A stretch of 64,000 bases of DNA from Pseudomonadota bacterium (GCA_023442945.1 JAEZWW010000042.1:68564-132563); one strand, 5' to 3'. Positions 53,105 through 62,434 are shown, counted from the stretch's first letter. The notes: a model not told the origin generated them from the letters alone. Translations and numbers: made by a program.

Positions 53105-54127
53105 TTACCTCAGGTGGCGCTGGGTCGGGAACAGCGACCAACCCCAGCGCCGTTGGGCGTAGCCCCACAGGCCTTCCTTGAAGAACAGCGTGATGACGAT
53201 GGCCAGCAGGCCCAGGCCGATCAAATACCAAGTGCCGTAGTCGCTGAACAGCTTGTTCAAGGCCCAGAACACCAGCGCGCCCACCAGTGGCCCCTCAATG
53301 CGGCCGACGCCGCCGATCACCACCATGAAGATGGCGAAGGCCGTCCAGTTGACGCTGAAGGCCGCGTCCGGGCTGATGCGCAGGTTGCCCACGAAGTACA
53401 GCGCCCCCGCCATGCCGGCGCCAAAGGCCGCCACCACGTACACCGCCAGGCGCATGCGGCGCACCGGGATGCCTTGCGATTCGGCCGCGACCGGGTTGTC
53501 GCGGATCGCCAGCAAGGCCAGGCCGCGCTTGCTGCGCAGGAACAGGTAGACCAGCAGCACCGCCGCCACCACGCAGGCCAGCGCCATCCAGTAGGTCAGG
53601 TTTTGGCGCGTGCTGCGCTCGATCCCGCGCAGCGCCGTCAGCGTGGTGCCTGAGCCACCGCCGACAAACGACAGGTTGGCGAAGCTGAGGCGGAACACTT
53701 CAGCGATCACCCAGGTGCCGATGGCGAAGTAGCCGCCCTGCAGCCGGAACGCGACCCAGGACACGGGGATGGCGATCAAGGCCGCCGCCAGCGCGCCCAG
53801 CGGGATGGCGACGAAGGGGTTGATGCCGACGAAGTTGCCCAGCATCAGCATCACGTAGCCGCCGAAGCCGAAGAAGGCTTGCTGGCCGATGCTGACCATG
53901 CCGCCGTAGCCGGCCAGCAGGTTCCACATCATCGCGAAGATGAGGTAACAGGCGATTTCGACAAATTCGCGCATCCAGCTGGATTCACCCCACCAGGGCA
54001 GCGTGGCGGCCAGCACGACCAGGGCGAGGCCGATGCATGCGGCGCGGCGGCTGGCCGCGGTATCGACCTGAACGCTGGCCACCGCTGGTGTGTCGACGTT
54101 CGCGGCTACGGGCATGACGGCATTCAT
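53105..54127 (-). CDS. livM: branched-chain amino acid-type ABC transporter permease LivM
   Basis: The 340-residue permease has about nine hydrophobic segments with AMMWNLLAGYGGMVSIGQQA, FFGFGGYVMLMLG, the EAA-type loop SKRGLALLAIRDNPVAAESQ and a final GLWGYAQRRWGW. It is the last gene of a long minus-strand cluster. The partner permease LivH is 2.6 kb upstream, because a tctC gene and a sulfatase gene lie between, which is unusual for liv operons. It is separated by 5 bp from that tctC gene. Confidence 0.92.
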   Translation of the reverse strand: MNAVMPVAANVDTPAVASVQVDTAASRRAACIGLALVVLAATLPWWGESSWMREFVEIACYLIFAMMWNLLAGYGGMVSIGQQAFFGFGGYVMLMLGNFVGINPFVAIPLGALAAALIAIPVSWVAFRLQGGYFAIGTWVIAEVFRLSFANLSFVGGGSGTTLTALRGIERSTRQNLTYWMALACVVAAVLLVYLFLRSKRGLALLAIRDNPVAAESQGIPVRRMRLAVYVVAAFGAGMAGALYFVGNLRISPDAAFSVNWTAFAIFMVVIGGVGRIEGPLVGALVFWALNKLFSDYGTWYLIGLGLLAIVITLFFKEGLWGYAQRRWGWSLFPTQRHLR

Positions 54128-54132
54128 GGCGG

Positions 54133-55107
54133 TCAGTCCAGTTGAAGGTTGATCTGCTGCGCGACCTTGGCCCAGCGCGCGCTCTCGGCCTTGAGCCGCG
54201 ACGCAGCCGCCTCGGGTGTATTCGCGACCGCCTGCAGATCCAGCGTGGCGAGGCGCTCGCGGATCTCGGGTAGCGCCAGCACCTTGCTCACCTCCGCATG
54301 CAAGCGCTGGATCACCGCGGGCGGCGTGCCACGCGGCATCGCCAGCATCTCGGCAAAGCTGGCGTCATAGCCCTTCACGCCGGCCTCGGCCACGGTCGGA
54401 ACGTTCGGTTGGCTGGCAAGCCGTTTGCCGCCCGAGACGGCCACGGCAACGAGCTTGTGATCGCGGATCAGCGGCCCCACGGTGGGCGATGCGAGAAAGC
54501 CGCAGGGCACCATGGCGGCCATCACGTCCTGCATGGCGGGGCTAGGGCCTCGATAGGCCACATGCTGCATCTTCAGGCCGGTCTCCGCCAGTAGCATTTC
54601 CATAGCCATGTGGCCGGGCACGCCAGGGCCGCCCGAGGCATAGCTCATGGGCTTGTCCTTGGCGGCAGCGCGCAGATCGCCCAGCGTCTTGATGCCCGCG
54701 TTCGGCGAGCACACGAGTTCCTGGCTGAACGAGGCCATCTGTGTCACCGGCACTAGGTCTTCCATGGGCTTGAAGGCAAGCTTGCGGTAGACATGGGGGT
54801 TGATGGTCAGCATGGTGTCGGGGCCGACCAGCACCGTGTGCCCGTCGGTCGCGCGCACGACCTCCTGCATACCGATGTTGCCGCCCGCGCCGGGCTTGTT
54901 GTCCACCACGACGGGCTGGCCCAGCGCCTTCTGCAGCGCGGGCTGCATGATGCGCGCCACGATGTCACCAGGCGCGCCGGCCGGAAACGCCACGACGAAG
55001 CGCAGCGGTTTGCTGGGCCAGGGCGCCTGGGCGTGCGCCGCACTCGCGGCAGATGCAAGGGCGCCCACGGTGGTACAGGCGCTGAGAATCCGAACGAAGC
55101 AATGCAT
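54133..55107 (-). CDS. Bug/TctC family solute-binding protein (1)
   Basis: The 324-residue periplasmic protein has a signal peptide (ILSACTTVGALASAASAAHA) and the Bug-family motifs LRFVVAFPAGAPGDIVARIM, VVVDNKPGAGGNIGMQEV and FAEMLAMPRGTPPAVIQRLH. Such proteins bind small carboxylates for tripartite TctABC transport or for signalling. No TctA or TctB is encoded here, so it is an orphan. It stands between livM and the sulfatase gene with short spacings, suggesting a shared substrate. Confidence 0.9.
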   Translation of the reverse strand: MHCFVRILSACTTVGALASAASAAHAQAPWPSKPLRFVVAFPAGAPGDIVARIMQPALQKALGQPVVVDNKPGAGGNIGMQEVVRATDGHTVLVGPDTMLTINPHVYRKLAFKPMEDLVPVTQMASFSQELVCSPNAGIKTLGDLRAAAKDKPMSYASGGPGVPGHMAMEMLLAETGLKMQHVAYRGPSPAMQDVMAAMVPCGFLASPTVGPLIRDHKLVAVAVSGGKRLASQPNVPTVAEAGVKGYDASFAEMLAMPRGTPPAVIQRLHAEVSKVLALPEIRERLATLDLQAVANTPEAAASRLKAESARWAKVAQQINLQLD

Positions 55108-55152
55108 GGTGTTGTCTCCTTGTGTGAAGTGGCGCTGCGGCGGCTCTAGCCC

Positions 55153-56751
55153 CTACCACGCGCCGATCAAGATGCCCGCGTCGATCTCGCGCTGGTTCCA
55201 GCGCTCGATGGCCTGAGGGTCAATCGTGGGAAAGCGACGGCGCATCCGCAGCCAGTCGAAGAGCTGCGCCGACAGCTGCTCGCGCACGGCAGCGTGCGCG
55301 GGCGAGCGGCCCAGGTCGTGGAGTTCCAGCGGGTCTTCGTCCATGTCGAAGAGCTGGGGCGCGAGTCCTTCGTAGTGAATGAACTTCCAGCGCCGCGTGC
55401 GCAGCATGGTCATGTGGCAACGCTCCACGGGCTGGCCCGCCAGCCGGCGCGGGGCGTCGCGGAAGGCATAGCTGTTCTCGCAGATCACGAAGTCCTTGCC
55501 CGCGGCCGCCACGGCATCGCCATGCAGCAGGGGCAGCAAGGACTGGCCTTCGAGCCACGCCGGCGCACCGGGCAGCGCGAGCGCATCGAGCATGGTAGGC
55601 ACCAGATCGATGCACTCGACCAAGGCATCGCTAGTCTGCCCGCGCGTAGCGCTGGCTTCGGCGCGCGGATCCACCACGATCAGCGGCACGCGCACGATAG
55701 GATCATGGAAAAGCTCTTTTTCCCCCAGCCAGTGATCGCCCAGATAGTCGCCATGGTCGCTGGTGAAGATGATCAGCGTGTCGCGATCCAGTCCCTGCTG
55801 CTTCATGAAGGCGAAGAGCCTGCCGAGCTGGTCATCCACCTGCTTGACACGACCCATGTAGGTGGGAATGACCGTCTCGCGCACCTCGTCTCGGCTGAAG
55901 TTACGGCTCACGGCCTCGCTGCGAAAACCCTCGACGACAGGGTGTGCGTCCTGCAGCTCGTCATCGCTGCGGACCACCGGCAGCATGTCCGCAGGTCCAT
56001 ACATGGCGTGGTACGGCGCAGGCACCACGTAAGGCCAGTGTGGCTTTATATACGACAGGTGCAACACCCAGGGCTGGTCACCTGCCTCACGCATGAAATC
56101 GATGGCGCGGTCGGTGGTATAGGGCGTCTCGCTGTGCGGCTCGGCGATGTGTGCGGGCTCGCGCGCCCATCGCATCTCCCAGCCGGAAAGGATCTCGCCG
56201 TTCGCCCCACGGCCCGAGTTGGCGAAGTCGTGCCAGGGGTTGTCCGACACGTAGCCGCGTGCGCGCAGCCAGTCGCAATAGGCGTTGCCCGAGACCTTGA
56301 AGCCCGGCGGCCAGATGCCGTCGTCACGCGCATAGGGCTCGAAGCCGCCCTCCATCGCTAGGCGCCCCAGGCCTTGTGTCGTGTCCATGCCCAGGCGCGC
56401 CGCACCCTCCACATCGGGCTCGACATGGGTCTTGCCCACGAGCGCGCAGCGCACGTGGTGCGGGCGCACATGGTCGCCTAGCGTCTTCTGGCCGACCGAC
56501 AGCGGCACGAAGTTCCACATGGCCCCATGGCTGCTGACGTAGCGGCCGGTATAGGTCGACATGCGCGAGGCGCCGCACACCGAACCTTGCACGTAGGCAT
56601 GCGTGAAGCGCACACCCGCTGCGGCGAGCGCATCGACGTGTGGCGTGCGCAGCGTGGGATGCCCATAGCAGGACAGATGATCAGCACGCAACTGATCGCA
56701 CATGATGAACAGCACATGGCGAATCGGCTTGGTGGAGGAGATCTGGGTCAT
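55153..56751 (-). CDS. sulfatase-family hydrolase (arylsulfatase/phosphonate monoester hydrolase type)
   Basis: The 532-residue alkaline-phosphatase-superfamily enzyme begins MTQISSTKPIRHVLFIMCDQ. The metal-site Asp is in CDQLRAD (Asp19), and the formylglycine site is SVCGASRMSTYTGR with Cys59, where Ala replaces the usual Pro of CxPSR. SYIKPHWPYVVP and IFTSDHGDYLGDHWLGEKEL complete the metal site. It probably hydrolyses a sulfate or phosphonate ester in the cytoplasm, as no signal peptide is visible. A formylglycine-generating enzyme must be encoded elsewhere. Confidence 0.88.
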   Translation of the reverse strand: MTQISSTKPIRHVLFIMCDQLRADHLSCYGHPTLRTPHVDALAAAGVRFTHAYVQGSVCGASRMSTYTGRYVSSHGAMWNFVPLSVGQKTLGDHVRPHHVRCALVGKTHVEPDVEGAARLGMDTTQGLGRLAMEGGFEPYARDDGIWPPGFKVSGNAYCDWLRARGYVSDNPWHDFANSGRGANGEILSGWEMRWAREPAHIAEPHSETPYTTDRAIDFMREAGDQPWVLHLSYIKPHWPYVVPAPYHAMYGPADMLPVVRSDDELQDAHPVVEGFRSEAVSRNFSRDEVRETVIPTYMGRVKQVDDQLGRLFAFMKQQGLDRDTLIIFTSDHGDYLGDHWLGEKELFHDPIVRVPLIVVDPRAEASATRGQTSDALVECIDLVPTMLDALALPGAPAWLEGQSLLPLLHGDAVAAAGKDFVICENSYAFRDAPRRLAGQPVERCHMTMLRTRRWKFIHYEGLAPQLFDMDEDPLELHDLGRSPAHAAVREQLSAQLFDWLRMRRRFPTIDPQAIERWNQREIDAGILIGAW

Positions 56752-56759
56752 GGCCGCAC

Positions 56760-57614
56760 TCAGCGGGTTTTGGGGAACAGGCCCTGGGGACGCACCACGA
56801 GCACGGCCAGGAAGACGATGTGGCCGAACCAGATGCCCCAGCCCGGGTCGAAACGGAAGCCGATCTGTTGTGCCAGCGCCAGGATCATGGCGCCGGCCAG
56901 CGTGCCCCAGAACGAGCCCATGCCGCCGATGATCACGGCCTCAAAGGCGAACAGCAGCAGCATTGGCCCGTCGGTCGGCGCCACCGTGGTGCGCATGCCT
57001 TGCATGGCGCCAGCGATGGCGATCAGCACGAAGGCGATGCCGGTGGCCAGCGCGTACACGCGGCCGGCTTTCAGGCCCATCAACTCGGCGATCGGTGGGT
57101 CGTCCGACACGGCGCGAAACGACCGGCCCAGCGCCGTGTGGCTGAACAGGCCTTGCAGCCCTGCGGTCGCGACCACCGCGACCACCAGGATCACCAGCGG
57201 CAGCACACCCAGCGTGAAGCTGCCTAGTTGCAGCGATTGCGTGGCCAGGGTGCCGGTGTCGATGGAGCGCGGGTCGGCCGAGAAAGCCTCCATCAACGCG
57301 TTCTGGATCACGATCGACAGGCCGAAGGTGACCACCAGCGAAGGCAACGGGTCCTTGCCCAGCGTGCGGTTCAGCACGAAGCGCTGCAGCACGTAACCGA
57401 CGACGAAGGACGCCGGTAGCACCAGTACGATGGCCAGCCACGGCGCGAAGCCGGCAACGCTGATGGCCCCGATGACGGAGAAAGCCGCCAGGATGACGAA
57501 GTCGCCCTGTGCCACGTTGGTCAGGCGCATCACGCCGAACATCAGCGACAGGCCGAGTGCAAACAAGGTGTAGAGGCCGCCCAGCAGGATGGCTTGCAGC
57601 AAGGTGTCGATCAT
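56760..57614 (-). CDS. livH: branched-chain amino acid-type ABC transporter permease LivH
   Basis: The 284-residue permease starts MIDTLLQAILLGGLYTLFAL with LMFGVMRLTNVAQGDFVIL, then HTALGRSFRAVSDDPPIAELMG (the ATPase-contact loop) and FEAVIIGGMGSFWGTLAGAM. The start overlaps the livF stop by 4 bp. It forms the transport channel with LivM; the longer frame into livF is rejected. Confidence 0.93.
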   Translation of the reverse strand: MIDTLLQAILLGGLYTLFALGLSLMFGVMRLTNVAQGDFVILAAFSVIGAISVAGFAPWLAIVLVLPASFVVGYVLQRFVLNRTLGKDPLPSLVVTFGLSIVIQNALMEAFSADPRSIDTGTLATQSLQLGSFTLGVLPLVILVVAVVATAGLQGLFSHTALGRSFRAVSDDPPIAELMGLKAGRVYALATGIAFVLIAIAGAMQGMRTTVAPTDGPMLLLFAFEAVIIGGMGSFWGTLAGAMILALAQQIGFRFDPGWGIWFGHIVFLAVLVVRPQGLFPKTR

Positions 57615-58324
57615 GCCGCCACCTCCGAACCGAAGTAGGCCTGCGAGATCTGGTCGCGCGTCAGCGCGTCGGAACGGCCCGACAGCGACACGTGGCCTTC
57701 CTGGAAGCAGTACACCTGTTGCGACACCTGTTGCGCCAGGCCGACGTCCTGTTCGACGATCACCACGGTCATGCCTTCGCCGGTGATGGCCGGCATGGCG
57801 GCGTAGATCTCGCGGATCACGATCGGGGCCAGACCCAGCGACAGCTCGTCGCACAGCAGCAGCTCGGGGTTGCTCATCAGTGCGCGGCCCAGGGCCACCA
57901 TCTGTTGTTGCCCACCCGAAAGGGAGGTCGAGGGCGCGCGCCTTTTCTGCTCCAGGATCGGGAACATCTTGAACAGGCGCTGCAGGTTCCACGGGCCGGG
58001 GCGGCGCGAGACGGCGCCCATCAGCAGGTTTTCTTCCACGCTCAGGCTGGGGAACAAGCGCCGACCTTCCGGCACCATGGCGATGCCGCGCTGCACGATC
58101 TCGGCCGGTGCCAGGCCGCCGATGGGCTGGCCCTTGTGCTGGATCGATGCGTTCGGCACCTTGACCATGCCGGTCACGCTCTTGAGAAAGGTCGACTTGC
58201 CGGCGCCGTTGGCACCGATCACCGCGGTGATCTCGCCCGGTTGCAACGTCAGGTCAACCCCGAACAAGGCCTGGGCGTCGCCGTAGAAGGCCTTGAGGTC
58301 CTTGGTTTCCAGCAGGGTGCTCAT
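57611..58324 (-). CDS. livF: branched-chain amino acid-type ABC transporter ATP-binding protein LivF
   Basis: The 237-residue ATPase has Walker A GANGAGKST (37-45), the signature LSGGQQQMVALGRAL and Walker B LLLCDELSLGLAP. IVEQDVGLAQQ is the H-loop region. It overlaps livG by 4 bp at its start and livH by 4 bp at its end. Confidence 0.94.
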   Translation of the reverse strand: MSTLLETKDLKAFYGDAQALFGVDLTLQPGEITAVIGANGAGKSTFLKSVTGMVKVPNASIQHKGQPIGGLAPAEIVQRGIAMVPEGRRLFPSLSVEENLLMGAVSRRPGPWNLQRLFKMFPILEQKRRAPSTSLSGGQQQMVALGRALMSNPELLLCDELSLGLAPIVIREIYAAMPAITGEGMTVVIVEQDVGLAQQVSQQVYCFQEGHVSLSGRSDALTRDQISQAYFGSEVAA

Positions 58325-59040
58325 GCTTCCATCCCCATGTAGACGCGACGGACGTCTGCGTTGGCCATCACGGCCTGCGGCTCGCCCTCGGCCAGCTTCT
58401 GGCCGAAGTTGATGACGAAGAGGCGGTCGGCCAGCGTCATCAGCGCGTGCACGACGTGCTCGATCCAGATCATGGTGACGCCGCGCGCCTTGATGGTTTT
58501 CAGTTCCTGCACCAGCTGGCGCGCTTCGGGCTCGGTCAGGCCACCGGCGATCTCGTCCAGCAACAGCAGCTTGGGGCGTGTGGCCAGGGCGCGCGCCAGC
58601 TCCAGGCGCTTGCGGTCCAGCAGCGCCAGGCCGCCGGCCGGCTTGTTGGCGTGGGCGCGCAGGCCAGTCTGCTCCAGCACTTCCTGGGCCGTGTGCCAGG
58701 CTTGCTTCTCGTCCTCGCCACCGCCGAAGCAGGCGGCGGTGACCAGGTTTTCAAACACGCTCATGTTGCCGAAGGGCTGCGGCACCTGGTAGCTGCGGCC
58801 GATGCCGGCGCGGCAGCGTCGGTGTGGCGGCAGGCCGGTGATGTCGATCCCGTCGTACTGCACCTGTCCTGCGTCGGCACGCACATCGCCGGAGATCAGG
58901 TTGAACAGCGTCGTTTTACCGGCGCCGTTCGGCCCCAGGATGCCGAGGGTTTCACCCTCCTGGACTTCCAGCGTGATGCCGTCGGTCACTTTCAGCGCGC
59001 CGAAGGATTTGGACACGTCGCGCAGTGCGAGCAGGGTCAT
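58321..59040 (-). CDS. livG: branched-chain amino acid-type ABC transporter ATP-binding protein LivG
   Basis: The 239-residue ATPase has Walker A GPNGAGKTT (38-46), the LivG-type GIGRSYQVPQPFGNMSVFEN, a modified signature GGLALLDRKRLELARALA and Walker B LLLLDEIAGGLTE. The C-terminal GQKLAEGEPQAVMAN is typical of LivG. It lies 25 bp downstream of the binding-protein gene. Confidence 0.93.
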   Translation of the reverse strand: MTLLALRDVSKSFGALKVTDGITLEVQEGETLGILGPNGAGKTTLFNLISGDVRADAGQVQYDGIDITGLPPHRRCRAGIGRSYQVPQPFGNMSVFENLVTAACFGGGEDEKQAWHTAQEVLEQTGLRAHANKPAGGLALLDRKRLELARALATRPKLLLLDEIAGGLTEPEARQLVQELKTIKARGVTMIWIEHVVHALMTLADRLFVINFGQKLAEGEPQAVMANADVRRVYMGMEA

Positions 59041-59065
59041 GGCCGTCGCTCCTTTCGGACAGGCG

Positions 59066-60319
59066 TCAGATCAGGCGCAGCGCGCCGCCCGTGGGGATGT
59101 TGGGCGCGGCCTGGTTGTTGACGATGGTCAGCTCGACCTTGTGCGTCTTGCCCTTGCCCCATTGGCCCAACACCAGCGGCGTCTTGCTGACGTTCTTCAT
59201 CGGGCCTTGGCCGCCCCATTTGACGGGGCCGACCACGGAGTTGATCTGTGTGGCGGCGACCGCGTCGCGCACATCGTCGGGATTGAGCGACTTGCTGCGC
59301 GCCAGCGCACTGGCGGCCACTTCAAACAAGGCGTGGGCAAAGCCGATCGGCTGGGTCCACTGCTTTTTGGTGCCGGCCTCGTAAGCGTCAGCCAGGGCCT
59401 TGGCGCTTTGCTTGGTCAGGCTGGAAGTGAAGGGGTGAGAGGGGCTCCACCACACTTCGGTCGACAGGCCGTCGCCCAGGTCGCCGAGCGCTTCAATGGC
59501 GCTCGGGAACAGCAAGGCCTTGCCCAGCGTGACGACCTTGGGCTTGAAGCCCTGCTGCCGCGCTTGCGTCAGGAAGGTCTTGGCGTCGGGCGGAATCACC
59601 ACGCCGGTGACGATCTCGACACTGTCCTTCTTGAAGGCGGCGATCTGTGCGGAAAAGTCCTGGGTGCCATTCTGGAAGCGCCCCGGGTCGATGAGGGAAA
59701 AGCCCTGCGCGGCCAACGGCTTGGGAAAGCCCAGGTTCTTGTCGCCCCAGGCGTTGCCGTCGCCGTCGTTGGGGAACAGCCCGCCGACTTTCTTGTTGGT
59801 GCTGACGGCCTTCCAGCCGTTGGTGAAGGTCGTGATGACGTCTTCCAGGCCCCAGAACAGATGGTAGGTCCAGTCGAAGCCCTTCTTCGGATCGCCCTTG
59901 CGGCCAAAGAACCAGGGCTGCCACGGCACCACGCTGGACACGCAGGGCACCTCGTTGAGCTCGCAGGCGTCGCTGACGGGGTTGGCGGTCTCCGGCGTGC
60001 CCGCGGTCAACACGAGGGCGACCTTGTCTTTCAGGATCAGGTCGTTGGCCACTTCGCCGGCGCGGTTCGGGTTGGACTGGCTGTCCTTCAGCACGATCTG
60101 CACGTCGTACTTCTTGCCGCCCACCGTGAGGCCGTTCTTGAAGGCGGCCTTCATCTGCTCGATGACCCATTTGTCGGCTTCACCGAAGGGGGCGAGCGGC
60201 CCGGTCTGCGGCGACACGTAACCGATCTTGAGCACGTCGGCGGCGAATACGAAGGGGCTGGCGGCACCGGCAGCCAGCGCGGCGGCACCCTGGGTAAACA
60301 GTCGGCGGTTGAGGGTCAT
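59066..60319 (-). CDS. ABC transporter substrate-binding protein (LivK/amide-urea-aromatic type), Tat-exported
   Basis: From ATG 60319 the protein has 417 residues. A Tat signal, MTLNRRLFTQGAAALAAGAA, with Arg5-Arg6, precedes DVLKIGYVSPQTGPLAPFGE, the start of type I periplasmic-binding domains, as in LivK and aromatic-acid-binding relatives. It serves the LivFGHM system encoded downstream. Its length, over 400 residues against about 350 for LivK, fits members that bind compounds other than branched amino acids. The ligand is not known. Confidence 0.9.
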   Translation of the reverse strand: MTLNRRLFTQGAAALAAGAASPFVFAADVLKIGYVSPQTGPLAPFGEADKWVIEQMKAAFKNGLTVGGKKYDVQIVLKDSQSNPNRAGEVANDLILKDKVALVLTAGTPETANPVSDACELNEVPCVSSVVPWQPWFFGRKGDPKKGFDWTYHLFWGLEDVITTFTNGWKAVSTNKKVGGLFPNDGDGNAWGDKNLGFPKPLAAQGFSLIDPGRFQNGTQDFSAQIAAFKKDSVEIVTGVVIPPDAKTFLTQARQQGFKPKVVTLGKALLFPSAIEALGDLGDGLSTEVWWSPSHPFTSSLTKQSAKALADAYEAGTKKQWTQPIGFAHALFEVAASALARSKSLNPDDVRDAVAATQINSVVGPVKWGGQGPMKNVSKTPLVLGQWGKGKTHKVELTIVNNQAAPNIPTGGALRLI

Positions 60320-60371
60320 GGCTTGTCTCCTTGTTGTCTCTCGGGTCGTTGTCGTGGATAGGGGAAAACGG

Positions 60372-61439
60372 TCAACCTGGCGGCGCGCCGTCATAGGCGC
60401 GTTGCAGCAGGGCGCGGATGTCACCGCGCTGTTCGGGCCCGAAAGGGCGCGGGTTCCAGTACGGGTTGCTCACCGCAATCTCTGCGGCGCGGTCCAGGTC
60501 TTCGGCGCGCATGCCGATGTCTTTCAGCGCGATCGGCGCCCCGTTGTCGCGGGCCAGGTCTTGCAGACCTTGCGCGGCCTTGTCGCTGCCCAGGGCTTCG
60601 GCAATGCGGCGCATGGCTTCCGGCGCGGCGCTGGCGTTGAAGGCAATGGCGTGCGGCAGCACCACGGTGTGCACTTCGGCGTGCGGCAGGTTGAAGCTGC
60701 CGCCCAGCGTGTGGCACAGCTTGTGGTGCAGCGCCATGCCGACGTTGCCCAGCACCGAGCCGCACAGCCAGGCGCCGTACAGCGCATCGCTGCGGGCGTC
60801 CAGATCGTCCGGCGTCTGGCGCAGCACCGGCAGCGCACGCGCCAGGGCACGGATGCCTTCGGCGGCCATCAGGTCCATGACCGGGTTGCCGTCCTTGGCG
60901 TACAGGCCTTCTGCGGCGTGGGCGATGGCGTTCAGGCCGCTGGTGATCGACAGGCCCACCGGCAGCGTGCGGCTGAGTTCGGGGTCGTAGATCACCGTGC
61001 GGGGCAGCACGCGGGCGTCCTTGCCGGTTTTCTTCAGGCCGCCTTCGGTGATGCCGTAGATCGGCGTCATCTCGCTGCCGGCGTAGGTGGTGGGGATGGC
61101 GATGATCGGCAGGCCCGAATCCAGCGCGATCGCCTTGCCCAGGCCGGTGGTGGAGCCACCGCCAATGGCCACGGCGCAATCGGCGCCCAGCTTCTGCGCG
61201 ACTTCGCGGGCTTCACGCGCCGTTTCGATCGGCACGTGCATCACGGCGCGGTCGAAGATGCCGGCGGCCTTGTCGCCCAGCAGCTCGACCACACGCTCCG
61301 CTTGCGGGCGCTGCTCGGGCGTGCTGAGCACCAGGGCGCGGCGCGCGCCCAAGGTGTCGATCTCCGCCGCGAGTTGGGCCAGGCTGCCGGCGCCGAAGAC
61401 GACGCGCTGCGGCTGACCGACGTAGATGAAATCGCGCAT
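60372..61439 (-). CDS. maleylacetate reductase-type iron-containing alcohol dehydrogenase
   Basis: The 355-residue protein starts MRDFIYVGQPQRVVFGAGSL, the usual beginning of maleylacetate reductases. It has the dinucleotide site AVAIGGGSTTGLGKAIAL, IPTTYAGSEMTPIYG and the metal-site region HHKLCHTLGGSFNLPHAEVH. Maleylacetate reductases make 3-oxoadipate in hydroxyquinol, resorcinol and chloroaromatic pathways. No intradiol dioxygenase is encoded in this window. Longer frames to 61676 would overlap the tctC gene and are rejected. Confidence 0.88.
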   Translation of the reverse strand: MRDFIYVGQPQRVVFGAGSLAQLAAEIDTLGARRALVLSTPEQRPQAERVVELLGDKAAGIFDRAVMHVPIETAREAREVAQKLGADCAVAIGGGSTTGLGKAIALDSGLPIIAIPTTYAGSEMTPIYGITEGGLKKTGKDARVLPRTVIYDPELSRTLPVGLSITSGLNAIAHAAEGLYAKDGNPVMDLMAAEGIRALARALPVLRQTPDDLDARSDALYGAWLCGSVLGNVGMALHHKLCHTLGGSFNLPHAEVHTVVLPHAIAFNASAAPEAMRRIAEALGSDKAAQGLQDLARDNGAPIALKDIGMRAEDLDRAAEIAVSNPYWNPRPFGPEQRGDIRALLQRAYDGAPPG

Positions 61440-61453
61440 GGGTCCCTCGCTTT

Positions 61454-62434
61454 CTATTCCAGACTCAGGTTTTGCGCCTTGACCAGGCGCGTCCAGCGGG
61501 CTTGCTCGGACTGCAGCGCCTGGGCGAACTCGGCGGGCGTGTTCGCGATGCCGGTCAAGCCCTGTTCGGACAGCTTGGCCACGAAGGCCGGTTGCGTGAC
61601 GATCTTGCGGATCTCGCCCTGCAGGCGGTCGATCACCGGCGCAGGCGTGGCGGCGGGTGCCAGCAAGCCCACCCATGAATTGACGACGAAGTCCGGGTAG
61701 CCGCTTTCTTTCACCGTCGGCACGTTGGCGTAGGCGCTGACGCGCTGGGCGCCCGTCTGCGCCAGCGCGCGCAGCTTGCCGGCCTTGACGTGGGGCTGGG
61801 CCAGCACGGCCGACAGGAACATCATCTCGACCTGGCCGCCCAGCAGGTCCTGCTGGGCCGGGCCACCGCCGCGGTAGGGGATGTGGGTGACGAAGGTCTT
61901 GGTCGTGGCCTTGAACAGCTCGGCCGTCAGGTGGTTGCTGGACCCGGGCCCGACGCTGGCGTAGTTCAGCTTGCCCGGTTGTGCCTGCAGCAGCTTCACG
62001 AAGCCCTTCACATCGGTGGCCGGCACCTTGGGGTTGACCACCAGCACCAGCGGGTTGCTGGCGATCTGGGTGACGGGCTTGAGGTCCTTCGTCGTATCGA
62101 ACGGCAGCTTGGGGTAGACCAGCGGGTAGGTCGCGAAGCTGTCGAACACCATCAGCAGCGTATGGCCGTCCGGCGCGGCGCGCGCTACCTCGGCTGCCGC
62201 GACGGTGCCACCGGCGCCGCCCCGGTTTTCAACGATGACGGTTTGGCCCAGCGCGGCCTGCAGCGGGGCCTGGATCTGCCGCGCCACGTTGTCGACGATG
62301 CCACCGGGCGGGAACGCCACCAGCAGCTTGACCGGCTTGGTCGGCCAAGTTGCTGCCGGTTGGGCATGGATTGGGCTGCTGGCCCAAGCCAATACTGCGC
62401 AACCAGCTAGCAATTTGATAGTGTTTCGACGCAT
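61454..62434 (-). CDS. Bug/TctC family solute-binding protein (2), with repeat-derived signal sequence
   Basis: The 326-residue protein has LLVAFPPGGIVDNVARQIQ, VIVENRGGAGGTVAAAEV, LNYASVGPGSSNHLTAELF and VGLLAPAATPAPVIDRLQ, all Bug-family text. The N terminus MRRNTIKLLAGCAVLAWASS contains LLAGC at residues 8-12, a lipobox-like motif coded by a repeat A copy, then AWASSPIHAQP, a normal Sec cleavage site. Both lipidation and ordinary secretion are possible. As with the first tctC gene, no TctAB is present. Confidence 0.9.
   Translation of the reverse strand: MRRNTIKLLAGCAVLAWASSPIHAQPAATWPTKPVKLLVAFPPGGIVDNVARQIQAPLQAALGQTVIVENRGGAGGTVAAAEVARAAPDGHTLLMVFDSFATYPLVYPKLPFDTTKDLKPVTQIASNPLVLVVNPKVPATDVKGFVKLLQAQPGKLNYASVGPGSSNHLTAELFKATTKTFVTHIPYRGGGPAQQDLLGGQVEMMFLSAVLAQPHVKAGKLRALAQTGAQRVSAYANVPTVKESGYPDFVVNSWVGLLAPAATPAPVIDRLQGEIRKIVTQPAFVAKLSEQGLTGIANTPAEFAQALQSEQARWTRLVKAQNLSLE
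62381..62424 (-). repeat. repeat A copy 14, within the tctC signal peptide codons
   Basis: The + strand reads ACTGCGCAACCAGCTAGCAA, then TTTGATAGTG. Read as codons, CTA-GCT-GGT-TGC-GCA gives L-A-G-C-A, the same frame and motif as in lolB. Confidence 0.65.
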
